Shown here: positions 18,671 to 27,817 of the stretch, in pieces
Layout of the letters: each line of letters opens with the position of its first letter
Position numbering within the stretch: the first letter of the stretch is position 1
Source: Enhydrobacter sp.
GTDB taxonomy: Bacteria; Pseudomonadota; Alphaproteobacteria; Reyranellales; Reyranellaceae
Length of the DNA stretch: 64,000 nt
Direction of reading: 5' to 3'
NCBI GenBank assembly: GCA_026126105.1
Contig: JAHCJV010000011.1
Coordinates: 37,013-101,012 of the forward strand
Translations under genes and position numbers: made by a program
Notes under the pieces: model-generated
Told to the model about the DNA's origin: nothing
Seen by the model: the letters and a program-made list of their open reading frames with translations, nothing else
Databases searched by the model: none

Positions 18671-19473
18671 TCGGCCGGGTACTGCCGACCACGGTCGTCG
18701 CTCTGATCCTGCTGTTCCTTGCCCTCCCGATCGTCGTCGTGATGGTCGTGTCATTCTCGTCGGCGACCTACCTCACATTCCCGCCGCCGGCCTTCAGCCT
18801 GAAATGGTACGAGGCGTACTTCGGCAATGCCGACTGGCTGCGCCCGACCTGGCTGAGCCTGTGGGTCGCGGCGGCGGTGGTAGTTCTGTCGACCGTGCTC
18901 GGCACCCTTGCGGCACTCGGCATCGCCAGGCTGCCGCGCGCGTTGCGCATCATCGCCACAGGCCTGATCCTGTCGCCGCTGATCGTGCCGGTGATCGTCG
19001 TCGCGATCGGCATCTATTACGCCTTCTCACGCTACGGGCTCGTGGGCTCGCCGTTCGGCCTGGTGCTCGCGCACACCTGTCTCGCCGTGCCGTTCGTGGT
19101 GACCAGCGTCAGCGCAAGCCTCGCCGGCATTGACCCCCGGCTGGAGCAGGCCGCGTTGAGCCTCGGCGCGACGCCGATGGGCACCTTCAATCAGGTCACC
19201 TTGCCGTTGATTCGGCCCGGCGTGCTGGTCGGCGCCTTGTTCGCGTTCATCACCTCGTTCGACGAGCTGGTGGTGGCGCTCTTTCTGTCCGGTTCGAGAG
19301 CAATCACCCTGCCGCGCCGAATGTGGGACGACCTGCGTTTCCAGATCGACCCTACCATTGCTGCAGTCTCCACGCTGACCATCGTGCTGACGGTCATCCT
19401 GATGGCCTGCGCCCACTACCTCCGCAAGCGCGCCGAGCAGACACGGATGTCTACTTCTTCGGTAGCGCCTTGA
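18667..19473 (+). CDS. ABC transporter permease (PotC-like)
   Basis: The 268-residue permease starts MIGRVLPTTVVALILLFLALP and has six predicted membrane spans. The EAA loop is EQAALSLGATPMGTFNQVTLPLIRPG. ATGA overlap with the upstream permease shows translational coupling. Together with the binding protein, ATPase and first permease it completes a four-component importer. Its last 23 bp overlap the convergent peroxiredoxin gene. Confidence 0.9.
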   Translation: MIGRVLPTTVVALILLFLALPIVVVMVVSFSSATYLTFPPPAFSLKWYEAYFGNADWLRPTWLSLWVAAAVVVLSTVLGTLAALGIARLPRALRIIATGLILSPLIVPVIVVAIGIYYAFSRYGLVGSPFGLVLAHTCLAVPFVVTSVSASLAGIDPRLEQAALSLGATPMGTFNQVTLPLIRPGVLVGALFAFITSFDELVVALFLSGSRAITLPRRMWDDLRFQIDPTIAAVSTLTIVLTVILMACAHYLRKRAEQTRMSTSSVAP

Positions 19474-19987
19474 CCGCCGCCAGCGTGTTCTCGACATGCT
19501 TGTCGGGATTGCGGTCGGAATAGGCGTAGGCGATCTTCCCGTCCGCGCCGATCACATAGGATATCCGGTCGGCGATGCCCATGCTGCCGACCCTGATCAG
19601 CGCCGCATCGTAGGCCTTGATCACCTTGAGGTCGGGATCGGCGGCAACCGGAAACTTCGACGAGCAGGCCTGCGTCGAAAATTTGTGAAGCGTGTCGAGA
19701 TTGTCCGACGACATGCCGATCAATGTGGCGCCGGCTGCGGTGAAGCTCGCAGCCGCTTCAGCGAAATCGTGCGCCTCCGCGGTGCAGCCCGAGGTGAAGG
19801 CCTTGGGAAAGAAGTAGAGCACCACCGGCCCCTTCTTCAGGGCCGCGGCCAGCGAGAACGAGAACTCCTGCCCGCCGAGCGTTGCGGCCGCGGTGAAGTC
19901 CGGTGCCGCATCGCCCGGCTTCAAGGCAGCGAAGGCGGACGTGGCGAGCAGGTTGAGGGCCAGGACCAGGGACGCGACGCGATTCAT
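19451..19987 (-). CDS. Exported peroxiredoxin (AhpC/TSA, BCP-like)
   Basis: The 178-residue thioredoxin-fold protein begins with a signal peptide ([20 protein letters not shown]) and is then APDFTAAATLGG. The peroxidatic Cys68 is in FFPKAFTSGCTAEAHDF; a second Cys108 (FSTQACSSKF) could resolve the disulfide. It probably removes peroxides in the periplasm. Its start overlaps the stop of the upstream flavin oxidoreductase gene by four bases, so the two are coupled. Confidence 0.9.
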   Translation of the reverse strand: MNRVASLVLALNLLATSAFAALKPGDAAPDFTAAATLGGQEFSFSLAAALKKGPVVLYFFPKAFTSGCTAEAHDFAEAAASFTAAGATLIGMSSDNLDTLHKFSTQACSSKFPVAADPDLKVIKAYDAALIRVGSMGIADRISYVIGADGKIAYAYSDRNPDKHVENTLAAVKALPKK

Positions 19988-21141
19988 TGGGCATTCATTC
20001 CCTTCATGTAGGTCGACGGCACGACGCTCTTCACCGACTGCGCGCGCTTGGCGAGCCAATAGGCCTGCGGCGGCGGGACCGAGCCGAACTGGCGGTCGAC
20101 GCCGAGCTTCTGCGCAGCGTCCATCGGCCAATTGGGATTGTAGAGAAGCTCGCGCGCGAGGGCGATCAGGTCGGCGCGCCCCTCCTGCAGGATCTGCTCG
20201 GCCTGGTCCGCGTGCACGATCAGCCCGACCGCCATGCTCAGAATGTCGGCGTCCTTTCTCAGACGCTCGGCATAGGGAACCTGATAGCCGTAGGTTACCG
20301 GTCCCGCGCTCACCACCGGCGAGCCGCGCATGCCGCCCGAGCTGCAATCGATGACGTCGATGCCCTTGGGCTTGACGATCTTGGCCAGCGCGACGCTCTG
20401 GTCAGGACCCCAGCCCGAATCGTCCTCGACCGACAGGCGCAGGAACAGCGGCTTCGACGCCGGCCAGTGCGCCCGCACGCTCTCGACCACCTCGATGCAG
20501 AAGCGCATCCGGTTCAGCTCGCTGCCGCCGTACTCGTCGTTGCGCACGTTGGAGAACGGCGAGAGGAACTGGTGAATCAGGTAGCCATGCGCGCCATGGA
20601 TATCGAGCACGTCGAAACCGGCTTCGTGCGCACGGCGCGCGGCTTGCCCCCAGCGCTCGATCACCTGCGGGATCTCCTCCCGCGTGAGCGCGCGCGGCGT
20701 CGGGTCGCTCGCCGGCGAATTGATGCCGCTCGACGAGACCAGCTCCCAGCCTTCCCAGTCCCAGACTCCGGGCGAGTTCGTGAGCGGCGCCCCGCCCTCC
20801 CAGGGCCGGAAACGCCGCGCCTTGCGGCCCGAATGTCCGAGCTGAATGCCTGGCACGGAACCTTGCTGGCGGATGAAGTCGACGCAGCGCTTGAGGCCGG
20901 GAATGTGCGCATCGTCCCAGATGCCGAGATCGCCGACCGTGCCGCAGCCGCGCCGCTCGACCTTGGTCGATTCCATGATCACCAGCCCTGCCCCGCCTGC
21001 CGCGTAGCGGCCTGCATTCATCAAGTGCCAATCGGTCGCGAAGCCCTTCTCGGCGGCATATTGGTGCATCGGCGCCACGACGACTCGATTCTTCAAGGTC
21101 ACGTCGCGAATCTGGATCGGTTCAAACAGCAATGGCGCCAT
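19984..21141 (-). CDS. NADH:flavin oxidoreductase, old yellow enzyme family (YqjM-like)
   Basis: The 385-residue TIM-barrel FMN enzyme reduces activated C=C bonds, typically enones. Family features are [24 protein letters not shown] at the N-terminus (catalytic-site region), [25 protein letters not shown] with the substrate-binding histidines, and the phosphate-binding C-terminus [17 protein letters not shown]. The ATG at 21141 is preceded by GAGAGGATTATAC; an upstream ATG would add 12 residues. Its start is only 13 bp from the divergent CoA-binding gene. Confidence 0.9.
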   Translation of the reverse strand: MAPLLFEPIQIRDVTLKNRVVVAPMHQYAAEKGFATDWHLMNAGRYAAGGAGLVIMESTKVERRGCGTVGDLGIWDDAHIPGLKRCVDFIRQQGSVPGIQLGHSGRKARRFRPWEGGAPLTNSPGVWDWEGWELVSSSGINSPASDPTPRALTREEIPQVIERWGQAARRAHEAGFDVLDIHGAHGYLIHQFLSPFSNVRNDEYGGSELNRMRFCIEVVESVRAHWPASKPLFLRLSVEDDSGWGPDQSVALAKIVKPKGIDVIDCSSGGMRGSPVVSAGPVTYGYQVPYAERLRKDADILSMAVGLIVHADQAEQILQEGRADLIALARELLYNPNWPMDAAQKLGVDRQFGSVPPPQAYWLAKRAQSVKSVVPSTYMKGMNAQ

Positions 21142-21142
21142 G

Positions 21143-21148
21143 TATAAT
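21143..21148 (+). promoter_or_regulatory. -10 element, candidate leaderless promoter
   Basis: A perfect TATAAT lies six bases before the ATG at 21155. Initiation about seven bases downstream of the hexamer would place +1 at the start codon. TTCAAA at 21121-21126 is a weak -35 with a 16-bp spacer. No Shine-Dalgarno sequence precedes this ATG. Confidence 0.5.
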
Positions 21149-21154
21149 CCTCTC

Positions 21155-21655
21155 ATGTCCGCAGCCAGCCCCGCCATCGTGCATGACCGTTACGACGATC
21201 TATACCTGCGTCGCATCCTGCGCGAGACCAAGACCATTGCCATGGTTGGCGCCTCGGCCAACTGGAATCGTCCTTCGTATTTCGCCATGAAGTACCTGTT
21301 GGACCGCGGATACAAGGTCATCCCCGTCAATCCTGTCGCCGCCGGCCAGGAAATCCTCGGCCAGAAGGTCTACGGGTCGCTCGCCGACCTGCCGCAGAAG
21401 GTCGACATGGTCGACATTTTCCGCAATTCCGAGGCGGCCGGCCCGATAACCGATGAGGCAATCGAGCACGGCGCCAAGGTGGTGTGGATGCAGCTCGGCG
21501 TGGTCAACGATGCCGCCGCGAAGCGCGCCGAGGATGCCGGCTTGAAGGTCGTGATGAACCGCTGCCCCAAAATCGAGCACTCCCGCCTCGCCGGCACCAT
21601 CGAATGGCACGGCATCGCCAGCGGCGTCATCTCGAGCCGCAAGCGCGCTCTATAA
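21155..21655 (+). CDS. CoA-binding domain protein (YccU-like)
   Basis: The 166-residue Rossmann-like protein carries [20 protein letters not shown] near the N-terminus and [29 protein letters not shown], both typical of the succinyl-CoA-synthetase-like CoA-binding domain. The C-terminus [14 protein letters not shown] matches YccU proteins, whose physiological role is poorly defined. ATG 21155 is chosen; an in-frame ATG at 21140 lies inside the -10 region. Confidence 0.85.
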   Translation: MSAASPAIVHDRYDDLYLRRILRETKTIAMVGASANWNRPSYFAMKYLLDRGYKVIPVNPVAAGQEILGQKVYGSLADLPQKVDMVDIFRNSEAAGPITDEAIEHGAKVVWMQLGVVNDAAAKRAEDAGLKVVMNRCPKIEHSRLAGTIEWHGIASGVISSRKRAL

Positions 21656-21663
21656 CCTCCCGC

Positions 21664-21772
21664 CGTCATCCCGACCGGAGCAACGCGTAGCGGCGCGTAG
21701 TGGAGGGATCTCCTCGTGAGGCCGACGATGAACAGCCCCTCCGACTTCGCTTCGCTCCGCTCGGGGTGATGC
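21664..21772. repeat. Imperfect palindromic intergenic repeat (REP/MITE-like)
   Basis: A left arm starting CGTCATCCCGACCGGAGC and a right arm ending GCTCCGCTCGGGGTGATGCG are imperfect inverted copies about 110 bp apart at the outer edges. GGAGGGATCTCC lies between them. Elements of this type recur in intergenic regions of many proteobacteria. It follows the CoA-binding gene and could act as a transcript-end stabiliser. No second copy was noticed in this window. Confidence 0.55.
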
Positions 21773-21901
21773 GAAATGGAAGTCTTGACACTCGGCTGAT
21801 GGACCACGCCGTCAACGATCTCCGGCAGATCGACGAGAAGTTTCGAGCGAGACAGCGGCCATGAGGCAACTATACCATGCGGCGAAAGGGGGAATTTGCG
21901 C

Positions 21902-22906
21902 ATGAAGTTCGGCATCTTCGACCACATGGATCGAGCCGGTGGCAATCTGCATCGGCAATTCGAGGACCGGCTGAAGCTGATCGAGCTTTATGAGCAGAGC
22001 GGCTTCCACGCCTATCACCTGGCCGAGCATCACGCGACGCCACTCGGCATGGCACCATCACCCAGCGTGTTTCTCGCCGCCGTTGCGCAGCGCACAAAGA
22101 CGCTCCGCTTCGGCCCGCTGGTCTACACGGTGAACCTCTATCATCCGCTGCGCCTGATCGACGAAATCTGCATGCTGGACCAGATGAGCGGCGGCCGGCT
22201 CGAGCTCGGCGTCGGTCGGGGCATTTCCCCTTATGAGGTCGGTTACTACGGGGTCGACCCGGCGACCGGACCGGAGCGTTTCGCCGAGGCGTTCGAGGTC
22301 ATCCTGAAAGGTCTGACGCACGAGCGCCTCGACCACGACGGAAAGTATTTCACCTTCCGGGACGTGCCAATGGAGATGACGCCGGTGCAACGGCCGCACC
22401 CGCCGCTCTGGTACGGCGCCAACTCTCTCGAGAGCGCCGACCGACTCGCGAGCCAAGGTTGCAACACCGTCGTCGGCATGAAAGCCGCGGGCGTCGGACA
22501 GTTCGCGGCGCGCTACCGCGCCGCCTGGAGGGCGCTGGGCAAGAACGAGGCGGACATGCCGCTGATCGGGCTCAGCCGCCATGTCGTGGTCGGCGATACC
22601 GACAAGGAAGCCCAGAGCGCGGCCAAGCGCGCCTTCGCGCTGTGGTACGACGCACTCATCCATCTATGGCGTGCCCATGGCGTCGGTTTGCCGCGCCAGA
22701 TGATCCCCGCCGAATTCGAGCCCGCAATGGAGGGCGGCTACATCGTCGCCGGATCGCCTTCGACCGTGCGCGAGCGGCTGAAGCGCGACAATGACATCGC
22801 CGGAATCAACTATTGCCTCTGCAGGCTGGCGTTCGGCGATTTGTCCTTCGAGGAGTCGAAGCGCTCGGTGGAGCTGTTCTCGAAGGAAGTAATGCCCGCG
22901 CTCTGA
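21902..22906 (+). CDS. LLM-class flavin-dependent oxidoreductase
   Basis: The 334-residue bacterial-luciferase-like TIM barrel has KFGIFDHMDRAGG at the start, AYHLAEHHATPLGMAPSPSVFLAA, and GGRLELGVGRGISPYEVGYYG, which are family signatures. The substrate is unknown. The ATG at 21902 sits nine bases after AAAGGGGG; a TTG two codons upstream is too close. The final 97 bp overlap the convergent DUF5131 gene. Confidence 0.87.
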   Translation: MKFGIFDHMDRAGGNLHRQFEDRLKLIELYEQSGFHAYHLAEHHATPLGMAPSPSVFLAAVAQRTKTLRFGPLVYTVNLYHPLRLIDEICMLDQMSGGRLELGVGRGISPYEVGYYGVDPATGPERFAEAFEVILKGLTHERLDHDGKYFTFRDVPMEMTPVQRPHPPLWYGANSLESADRLASQGCNTVVGMKAAGVGQFAARYRAAWRALGKNEADMPLIGLSRHVVVGDTDKEAQSAAKRAFALWYDALIHLWRAHGVGLPRQMIPAEFEPAMEGGYIVAGSPSTVRERLKRDNDIAGINYCLCRLAFGDLSFEESKRSVELFSKEVMPAL

Positions 22907-23652
22907 ACCGGCGCGTCGCGGTGCTCGCGGCCATCGAGCATCGCCCCGGCCTTCCGACGGCCGACCTTGATCCTGTCCTGACCGTGCTCGCCCCACTGCT
23001 TGAAGAACAACGGGATGCCGGCAGCCGCGCACTGCCCGCGCAGTGAGCGGAACCAGTCGGGATCTGATGGGCGCGCGCGGGGGCCACTTTCGCCACCGGC
23101 GATGACCCATCCCAGGTCACCCGACCATCGTGAGAGATCAAGCGGCCCGAGCAGCGGCTCGGCGGAGACCACACGTACCTTCGCGTCCGTCGCCAGCAGG
23201 TGCGGCGCGCGGAGGTCGAGCATCGCCTGGTTCTCTGCGGTGATCCCCGGCCAGAGATTGTCGGGCACCTTGCGGTCGGCGAAGAATTTGCGCGCCACCA
23301 GCGGCCGCTTGGTCAACAGGATCCAGTCGAGCGATGGGGTAGCCTCGATGAGGCGCAGGTAATCCTCGCGCCAATCCGGCGAGACCTCGGCATCGAACGG
23401 ATCGGCCAGGCTCGGCCCGAATACCTTTGCACGGATACCGGCCGCCTCGGCCTTGCGGTTCCAGCGCAGTGGCAGCAGCCAGTTGCCGGCCGACGTACGC
23501 CTCCGTGGCGCGCGGGCCTGGAAACGCGCCCACCGGCGGCGATGCGACATGGCGGCGGCATAACAGTTGTCGCAGGCCGGGCTGACTTTCGTGCAGCCGA
23601 TCCAGGGATTGAAGGTGTGGTCGACCCACTCGATCTTCGTCTGCTCGGCCAT
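22810..23652 (-). CDS. DUF5131 (phage Gp37/Gp68-like) protein with run-on C-terminus
   Basis: The 280-residue product begins KIEWVDHTFNPWIGCTKVSPACDNCYA, the DUF5131 signature, with three cysteines spaced C-x6-C-x2-C. Further motifs are WILLTKRPLVARKFF, NLWPGITAENQ, RVVSAEPLLGPLDL and VIAGGESGPRARP. The family is found in phages and chromosomes and has a radical-SAM-like cysteine pattern; its function is not established. Family homology ends near GREHRDAP (about residue 248). The last 32 residues are read antisense to the LLM gene end and are probably a read-through extension. Confidence 0.8.
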   Translation of the reverse strand: MAEQTKIEWVDHTFNPWIGCTKVSPACDNCYAAAMSHRRRWARFQARAPRRRTSAGNWLLPLRWNRKAEAAGIRAKVFGPSLADPFDAEVSPDWREDYLRLIEATPSLDWILLTKRPLVARKFFADRKVPDNLWPGITAENQAMLDLRAPHLLATDAKVRVVSAEPLLGPLDLSRWSGDLGWVIAGGESGPRARPSDPDWFRSLRGQCAAAGIPLFFKQWGEHGQDRIKVGRRKAGAMLDGREHRDAPVQSAGITSFENSSTERFDSSKDKSPNASLQRQ

Positions 23653-23789
23653 GCGCCAGTATACTCACGGCAAGAGGCCCGCAGCGCCACATACGCCGGC
23701 ACCGCGAGCCTCCGCCCCGAGCGTCACGCCCCCCGGTCGCTTCGGACCGTAGGCAGCGCGCCTCCCTTCCACTCTCCAGGTGAGGCAAA

Positions 23790-23817
23790 GCCGGCGATGG
23801 TGGGGCCCACCGCCGGC
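23790..23817 (-). terminator. Putative rho-independent terminator of degP
   Basis: GCCGGCG and CGCCGGC bracket inner arms GGTGGG/CCCACC to form a strong GC stem just past the degP stop. On the minus strand the stem is followed by TTTGCC, a short T-run. Confidence 0.55.
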
Positions 23818-23836
23818 TCCGCCGCGAGGTTTTCGC

Positions 23837-25324
23837 TTAAGCCGCCCGGGGAGATACAGCGACGAAGCGAGTGGACCCCTCACGATAGACTTTCATCAGC
23901 ACCGGCTTCTTGCCGTCCTTTGCTTCCTTGAGCTTGTCCACGGCCTCCTTCGGCGTCTCGACCGGTTCACGGCCGACCTGCTGGAGGATGTCGCCGGCAC
24001 GCAGGCCCTGCTCCTCGGCCGGGCTGCCGGACTGCACGGAAGCGATCAGGGCCCCCTTGACGCCATCCTTGAGCCCGAGTTGCTGGCGTGCCTCCGGAGA
24101 GATCGGCGCCAGCGAGAAGCCGAACGAGCCGCCCGAGACCTTCTCCGATGCCTTCTCGTCGTCGGCCTTGGCCTGCCGGGTCGACTTGGCATAGTCGCCG
24201 AGCTTGGCACTGACGGTCATGTCCTTGCCGTCGCGCACCAGACCGAGCTTGACCGTGTTGCCGGGCGTGATCCCCGCGATGGTGCGGGTGAGATCGCGGA
24301 TCGTCGCGATATCCTTGCCGTCGACGGTCTTGATCACGTCACCCGACTGGATGCCAGCCTTCTGCGCCGCGCTGTTCGGCTCGACCTGCGCCACCAGGGC
24401 GCCGGCGGATGAGCCGAGCGACAGGCTGCTGGCGATCTCGTCCGTCACCGGCTGGATCTGGACACCGAGCAATCCGCGCTGGACGCGCCCGTTCTCCTTG
24501 AGCTGGTTGACCACCGGCTCGGCGAGGCTGGACGGGATGGCGAACCCAAGCCCGATCGAGCCGCCGGTCGGCGAGTAGATTGCGGTGTTGATGCCGATGA
24601 CATTGCCGCTCATGTCGAACAGCGGGCCGCCGGAGTTGCCGCGATTGATCGCCGCGTCCGTCTGAATGTAGTCGTCGAACGGCCCGGACTGGATGTCGCG
24701 GCCGCGCGCCGACACGATGCCGGTCGTGACAGTGCCGCCCAGCCCGAACGGGTTGCCCACCGCCATCACGGCCTGGCCGACGCGCACCTTGCTGGCGTCG
24801 GCGAACTTGACCGCCGGCAGCGGCTTGTCGCTCGACACCTTCAGCACGGCGAGATCGGTCTTCTCGTCGCCGCCCAGCAGCTTGGCCGGAAGCTTGCGGC
24901 CGTCCGACAGGGTGACGGTGATCGAGTCGGCCTTGCCGGCGACGTGGAAGTTGGTGACGATCACGCCGGACGGGTCGATGATGAAGCCGGTGCCGACGCC
25001 CTGGGCCTTGGGATGCGGACGCTGCTGACGACCGCCCTCGCGACCGAAGCGCTCGGCGAACTGGCGCATGAACTCTTCCAGCTGCGACTGCGCGGAGCGG
25101 TCGGACATCTGGGTCTCGTCATTGTCGGCCGCATCGGCCTTCATGGTGACGGAGACATTCACGACAGCCGGAGTGACCTTGGCGGCCAGGTCCGAGACGT
25201 CGTACGCGACCGGCTCGCCGGCGATGGCAGCCGGTGCGGTCAGAGCGGGGACGATCAGAGCCGGCGCGGTGAGCGCCGTCGTAACAGCCAAAGCGGCGAA
25301 AATGCGGGACTTGATCTTGGTCAT
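23837..25324 (-). CDS. degP: Periplasmic serine protease Do (DegP/HtrA)
   Basis: The 495-residue protein starts with a signal peptide and continues DLAAKVTPAVVNVSV. The trypsin-like triad is His127 (VTNFHVAG), Asp157 (KTDLAVLK) and Ser231 (NRGNSGGPLF). Two PDZ domains follow (about 290-370 and 400-490). It degrades or refolds misfolded envelope proteins. It is divergent from a response-regulator gene 95 bp away, and a hairpin follows its stop. Length is normal for the family. Confidence 0.95.
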   Translation of the reverse strand: MTKIKSRIFAALAVTTALTAPALIVPALTAPAAIAGEPVAYDVSDLAAKVTPAVVNVSVTMKADAADNDETQMSDRSAQSQLEEFMRQFAERFGREGGRQQRPHPKAQGVGTGFIIDPSGVIVTNFHVAGKADSITVTLSDGRKLPAKLLGGDEKTDLAVLKVSSDKPLPAVKFADASKVRVGQAVMAVGNPFGLGGTVTTGIVSARGRDIQSGPFDDYIQTDAAINRGNSGGPLFDMSGNVIGINTAIYSPTGGSIGLGFAIPSSLAEPVVNQLKENGRVQRGLLGVQIQPVTDEIASSLSLGSSAGALVAQVEPNSAAQKAGIQSGDVIKTVDGKDIATIRDLTRTIAGITPGNTVKLGLVRDGKDMTVSAKLGDYAKSTRQAKADDEKASEKVSGGSFGFSLAPISPEARQQLGLKDGVKGALIASVQSGSPAEEQGLRAGDILQQVGREPVETPKEAVDKLKEAKDGKKPVLMKVYREGSTRFVAVSPRAA

Positions 25325-25406
25325 TTCAAAGAGCCTCCTCGTTGCTCACGGGAGGAATATGGGAGCCGCCCCATGGCACCCCCATGGCCGGAAGATTGAA
25401 TGTTTG

Positions 25407-25412
25407 TATAGT
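25407..25412 (+). promoter_or_regulatory. -10-like hexamer before response regulator
   Basis: TATAGT ends eight bases before the GTG at 25420, so +1 would fall at or next to the start codon. No convincing -35 was found and no Shine-Dalgarno precedes the GTG. This is a candidate leaderless promoter in the degP/regulator divergent gap. Confidence 0.4.
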
Positions 25413-25419
25413 TGGCCCG

Positions 25420-26097
25420 GTGAAAATCCTTCTGATCGAAGACGACAGGCAAACCGCCGACTACCTTGCCAAGGGGCTGCGCGAGCACGGCCATGTCGTG
25501 GACAAGGCCGACAACGGCCGCGACGGGCTCTACATGGCGACCGGCGAGACCTATGACGTCATGATCGTCGACCGCAACCTGCCGCAGATGGACGGGTTGT
25601 CGCTCGTCAAGGCGGTTCGCACCTCGGGCGTAAAGGCCCCGGTCCTGTTCCTGACCACAATGGGCGGTGTCGACGACCGGGTGGCGGGTCTCGAAGCCGG
25701 CGCCGACGACTATCTCACCAAACCCTTCGCCTTTGCCGAACTGCTCGCGCGGGTCGCTGCGCTGGCCCGCCGGCCACCGATCGTGGCGACGACCTCGCTG
25801 CGCGCCGGGGACCTCGAGGTCGACCTGCTCGCCCGCACCGTCACTCGGGGCGGAAAGCGGATCGACCTGCTCGCCCAGGAGTTCAAGATACTCGAATACC
25901 TGATGCGCCATGCCGGCGAGATCGTCACTCGCACGATGCTGCTCGAGAAGGTCTGGGACTTCCACTTCGACCCGAAGACCAACATCGTCGAGACGCACAT
26001 CTCGCGGCTGCGCTCCAAGATCGACAAGGGTTTCGACAAACCCCTGCTGCACACGGTGCGCGGCGCCGGCTACGTCATCCGCGCGCAGGAGTCATGA
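25420..26097 (+). CDS. OmpR-family response regulator
   Basis: The 225-residue regulator has receiver acidic residues in KILLIEDDRQ, phosphoacceptor Asp51 in VMIVDRNLPQMDG, the switch Thr in FLTTMGG, and Lys in DDYLTKPFAF. The C-terminal winged helix reads QEFKILEYLMRHAG and NIVETHISRLRSKID. The GTG start puts the receiver at residue 2; an ATG at 25387 would add 11 residues that resemble nothing. It is paired with the sensor kinase 174 bp downstream and divergent from degP, so envelope-stress control of degP is plausible. Confidence 0.9.
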   Translation: MKILLIEDDRQTADYLAKGLREHGHVVDKADNGRDGLYMATGETYDVMIVDRNLPQMDGLSLVKAVRTSGVKAPVLFLTTMGGVDDRVAGLEAGADDYLTKPFAFAELLARVAALARRPPIVATTSLRAGDLEVDLLARTVTRGGKRIDLLAQEFKILEYLMRHAGEIVTRTMLLEKVWDFHFDPKTNIVETHISRLRSKIDKGFDKPLLHTVRGAGYVIRAQES

Positions 26098-26271
26098 CCG
26101 CTTGCGGCACCGCGTGTCATCTTCCCGTCGACCGGCGAGGGTGCGCCAAAGGGGCGAACGAGGCTGTGGCGAGCGCAGCCATCGCCTTGCGTGCCACTTC
26201 GTTGGGGTCGGAGCGACCGCTGCAGCGAACGGCGCATTGCGACCGTATCGCCGTGCACCGGTAAGGACCGC

Positions 26272-27630
26272 ATGGCCCGGCTGACCAGAATCCTGCGTTC
26301 GGCCACCTTCCGGCTGGCGCTTGTCTACGCGGGCCTTTTCGTCGTTTCTGCGGGCGTGCTGTTCGCCACGGTTTTCGTGATTGCCACGGCCGCGCTGCAG
26401 AGCGACATGCAGGCTGTACTGCGCACCGAAGCGCTCCAGCTCGCGGAAATCCACCGCCGCTCCGGCCTGCTCGGGCTCGCCGAGCAGGTGACACGGCGCA
26501 TGAATTTCCGCACGCGCGGCCCGATCTACTACCTGGTGCAGGCGCCGACGCAGCAGGTCGTCGTCGGCAACCTGCCCGGCATGCCGCCAGTCGACGGCGT
26601 CGTCGATTTCGTACGCGATCGCGCCGCCGGCGATCCGGAGGATGCACGCAGCAAGCTGACCGGCTTTGGCCTGACCCTGCGAGACGGCTCGTTCATTCTA
26701 GTGGCGCAGGATGCCGGCCGCCTGATCGATATGCAGCATGCCATCATCCAGGCCTTCGCGTGGGCAGGGGCACTGACGCTCCTGCTTGCGATCGGCGGCG
26801 GTATCCTTCTGGGCAGCAACTTCGTGCGCCGCATCGACACGATCGGTCGCACCAGCCGCGCCATCATGGAAGGCGACCTCGCGGCCCGCATTCCCGTGCG
26901 CGGCAACAACGACGAGATAGATCAACTCGTGGTCGGGCTGAACGCGATGCTGGACCGCATCCAGCAACTCATGGACGGCTTGCGCCAGGTCACCAGCGAC
27001 ATCGCTCACGACCTGCGCACGCCGCTCGGCCGTCTCCGCCAGCGACTGGAGGATGCCCGGGAGCGCGCCACGACGACAGCAGAGTACGAAGCGGCGACGG
27101 AGGCGGCGATCGCGGAAGCCGATGGATTGCTCGATATATTCTCCGCCCTGCTGCGCATTGCGCAGATCGAGGCCGGTGCACGGACGAGCGCATTCGCCGA
27201 GGTCGACCTTTCCTCCCTGCTCCGGAGCATCGTCGACGCCTACGCGCCGTCGGCAGAGGATGCCGGACACAAGCTCGATGCGGCGATCGAGGGTAGTGTC
27301 ACCATCATCGGCGACCGCCAGCTGCTGGCCCAGCTGTTCTCCAATCTTGTGGAGAACGCCCTCGCCCACACGCCGCCCGGCAGCACTGTTCGACTCACCC
27401 TGCGCAAGACAGCGAACGGTTTCGAGGCCCAGGTAGTCGACAACGGTCCGGGAATCCCGGAGGCCGAGCGCGAGAAGGTGTTCGACCGCTTCTATCGCCT
27501 CGACCGCAGCCGCACGACCAAGGGCAGCGGGCTTGGCCTCGCGCTGGTGAAGGCGATCGCGTCGCTGCACGGCCTGTCGCTCGCGCTGAAGGACAACAAT
27601 CCGGGATTGGCGGTCGTCGTCAGCCGATGA
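26272..27630 (+). CDS. Sensor histidine kinase
   Basis: The 452-residue membrane kinase has two spans (about 14-40 and 161-183) around a periplasmic sensor of about 120 residues. A HAMP linker follows, then the phosphorylated His246 in SDIAHDLRTPLGRLR. The ATPase domain shows NLVENALAHTPPG, DNGPGIPEAE and GSGLGLALVKAI. ATG 26272 follows GTAAGGACCGC. It is the probable partner of the upstream response regulator; the 174-bp gap between them is unusually large for such a pair. Confidence 0.92.
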   Translation: MARLTRILRSATFRLALVYAGLFVVSAGVLFATVFVIATAALQSDMQAVLRTEALQLAEIHRRSGLLGLAEQVTRRMNFRTRGPIYYLVQAPTQQVVVGNLPGMPPVDGVVDFVRDRAAGDPEDARSKLTGFGLTLRDGSFILVAQDAGRLIDMQHAIIQAFAWAGALTLLLAIGGGILLGSNFVRRIDTIGRTSRAIMEGDLAARIPVRGNNDEIDQLVVGLNAMLDRIQQLMDGLRQVTSDIAHDLRTPLGRLRQRLEDARERATTTAEYEAATEAAIAEADGLLDIFSALLRIAQIEAGARTSAFAEVDLSSLLRSIVDAYAPSAEDAGHKLDAAIEGSVTIIGDRQLLAQLFSNLVENALAHTPPGSTVRLTLRKTANGFEAQVVDNGPGIPEAEREKVFDRFYRLDRSRTTKGSGLGLALVKAIASLHGLSLALKDNNPGLAVVVSR

Positions 27631-27817
27631 TGATCGGCTGTCCTGGCGCGGCCCCGCCATGTAGAGCGGTCAGCACCTGGCGACTGCCGCTGATTGCGCG
27701 GTATCGCTGCGCGTGTTCCGCGAAGCGATCAGCTTGTGCGGACTGGCCGGTACCGTGTTCGCTATTCTCCGTGTCGAGGCGATTGTCGCCACGTCCAGCT
27801 GACGGCATGCTGGCAGC

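Noticed and set aside
22810..23652. Prophage remnant because of the phage-Gp37/Gp68-like protein
   Set aside because: No other phage genes, integrase, attachment site or tRNA lie beside it; the family also occurs as single chromosomal genes.
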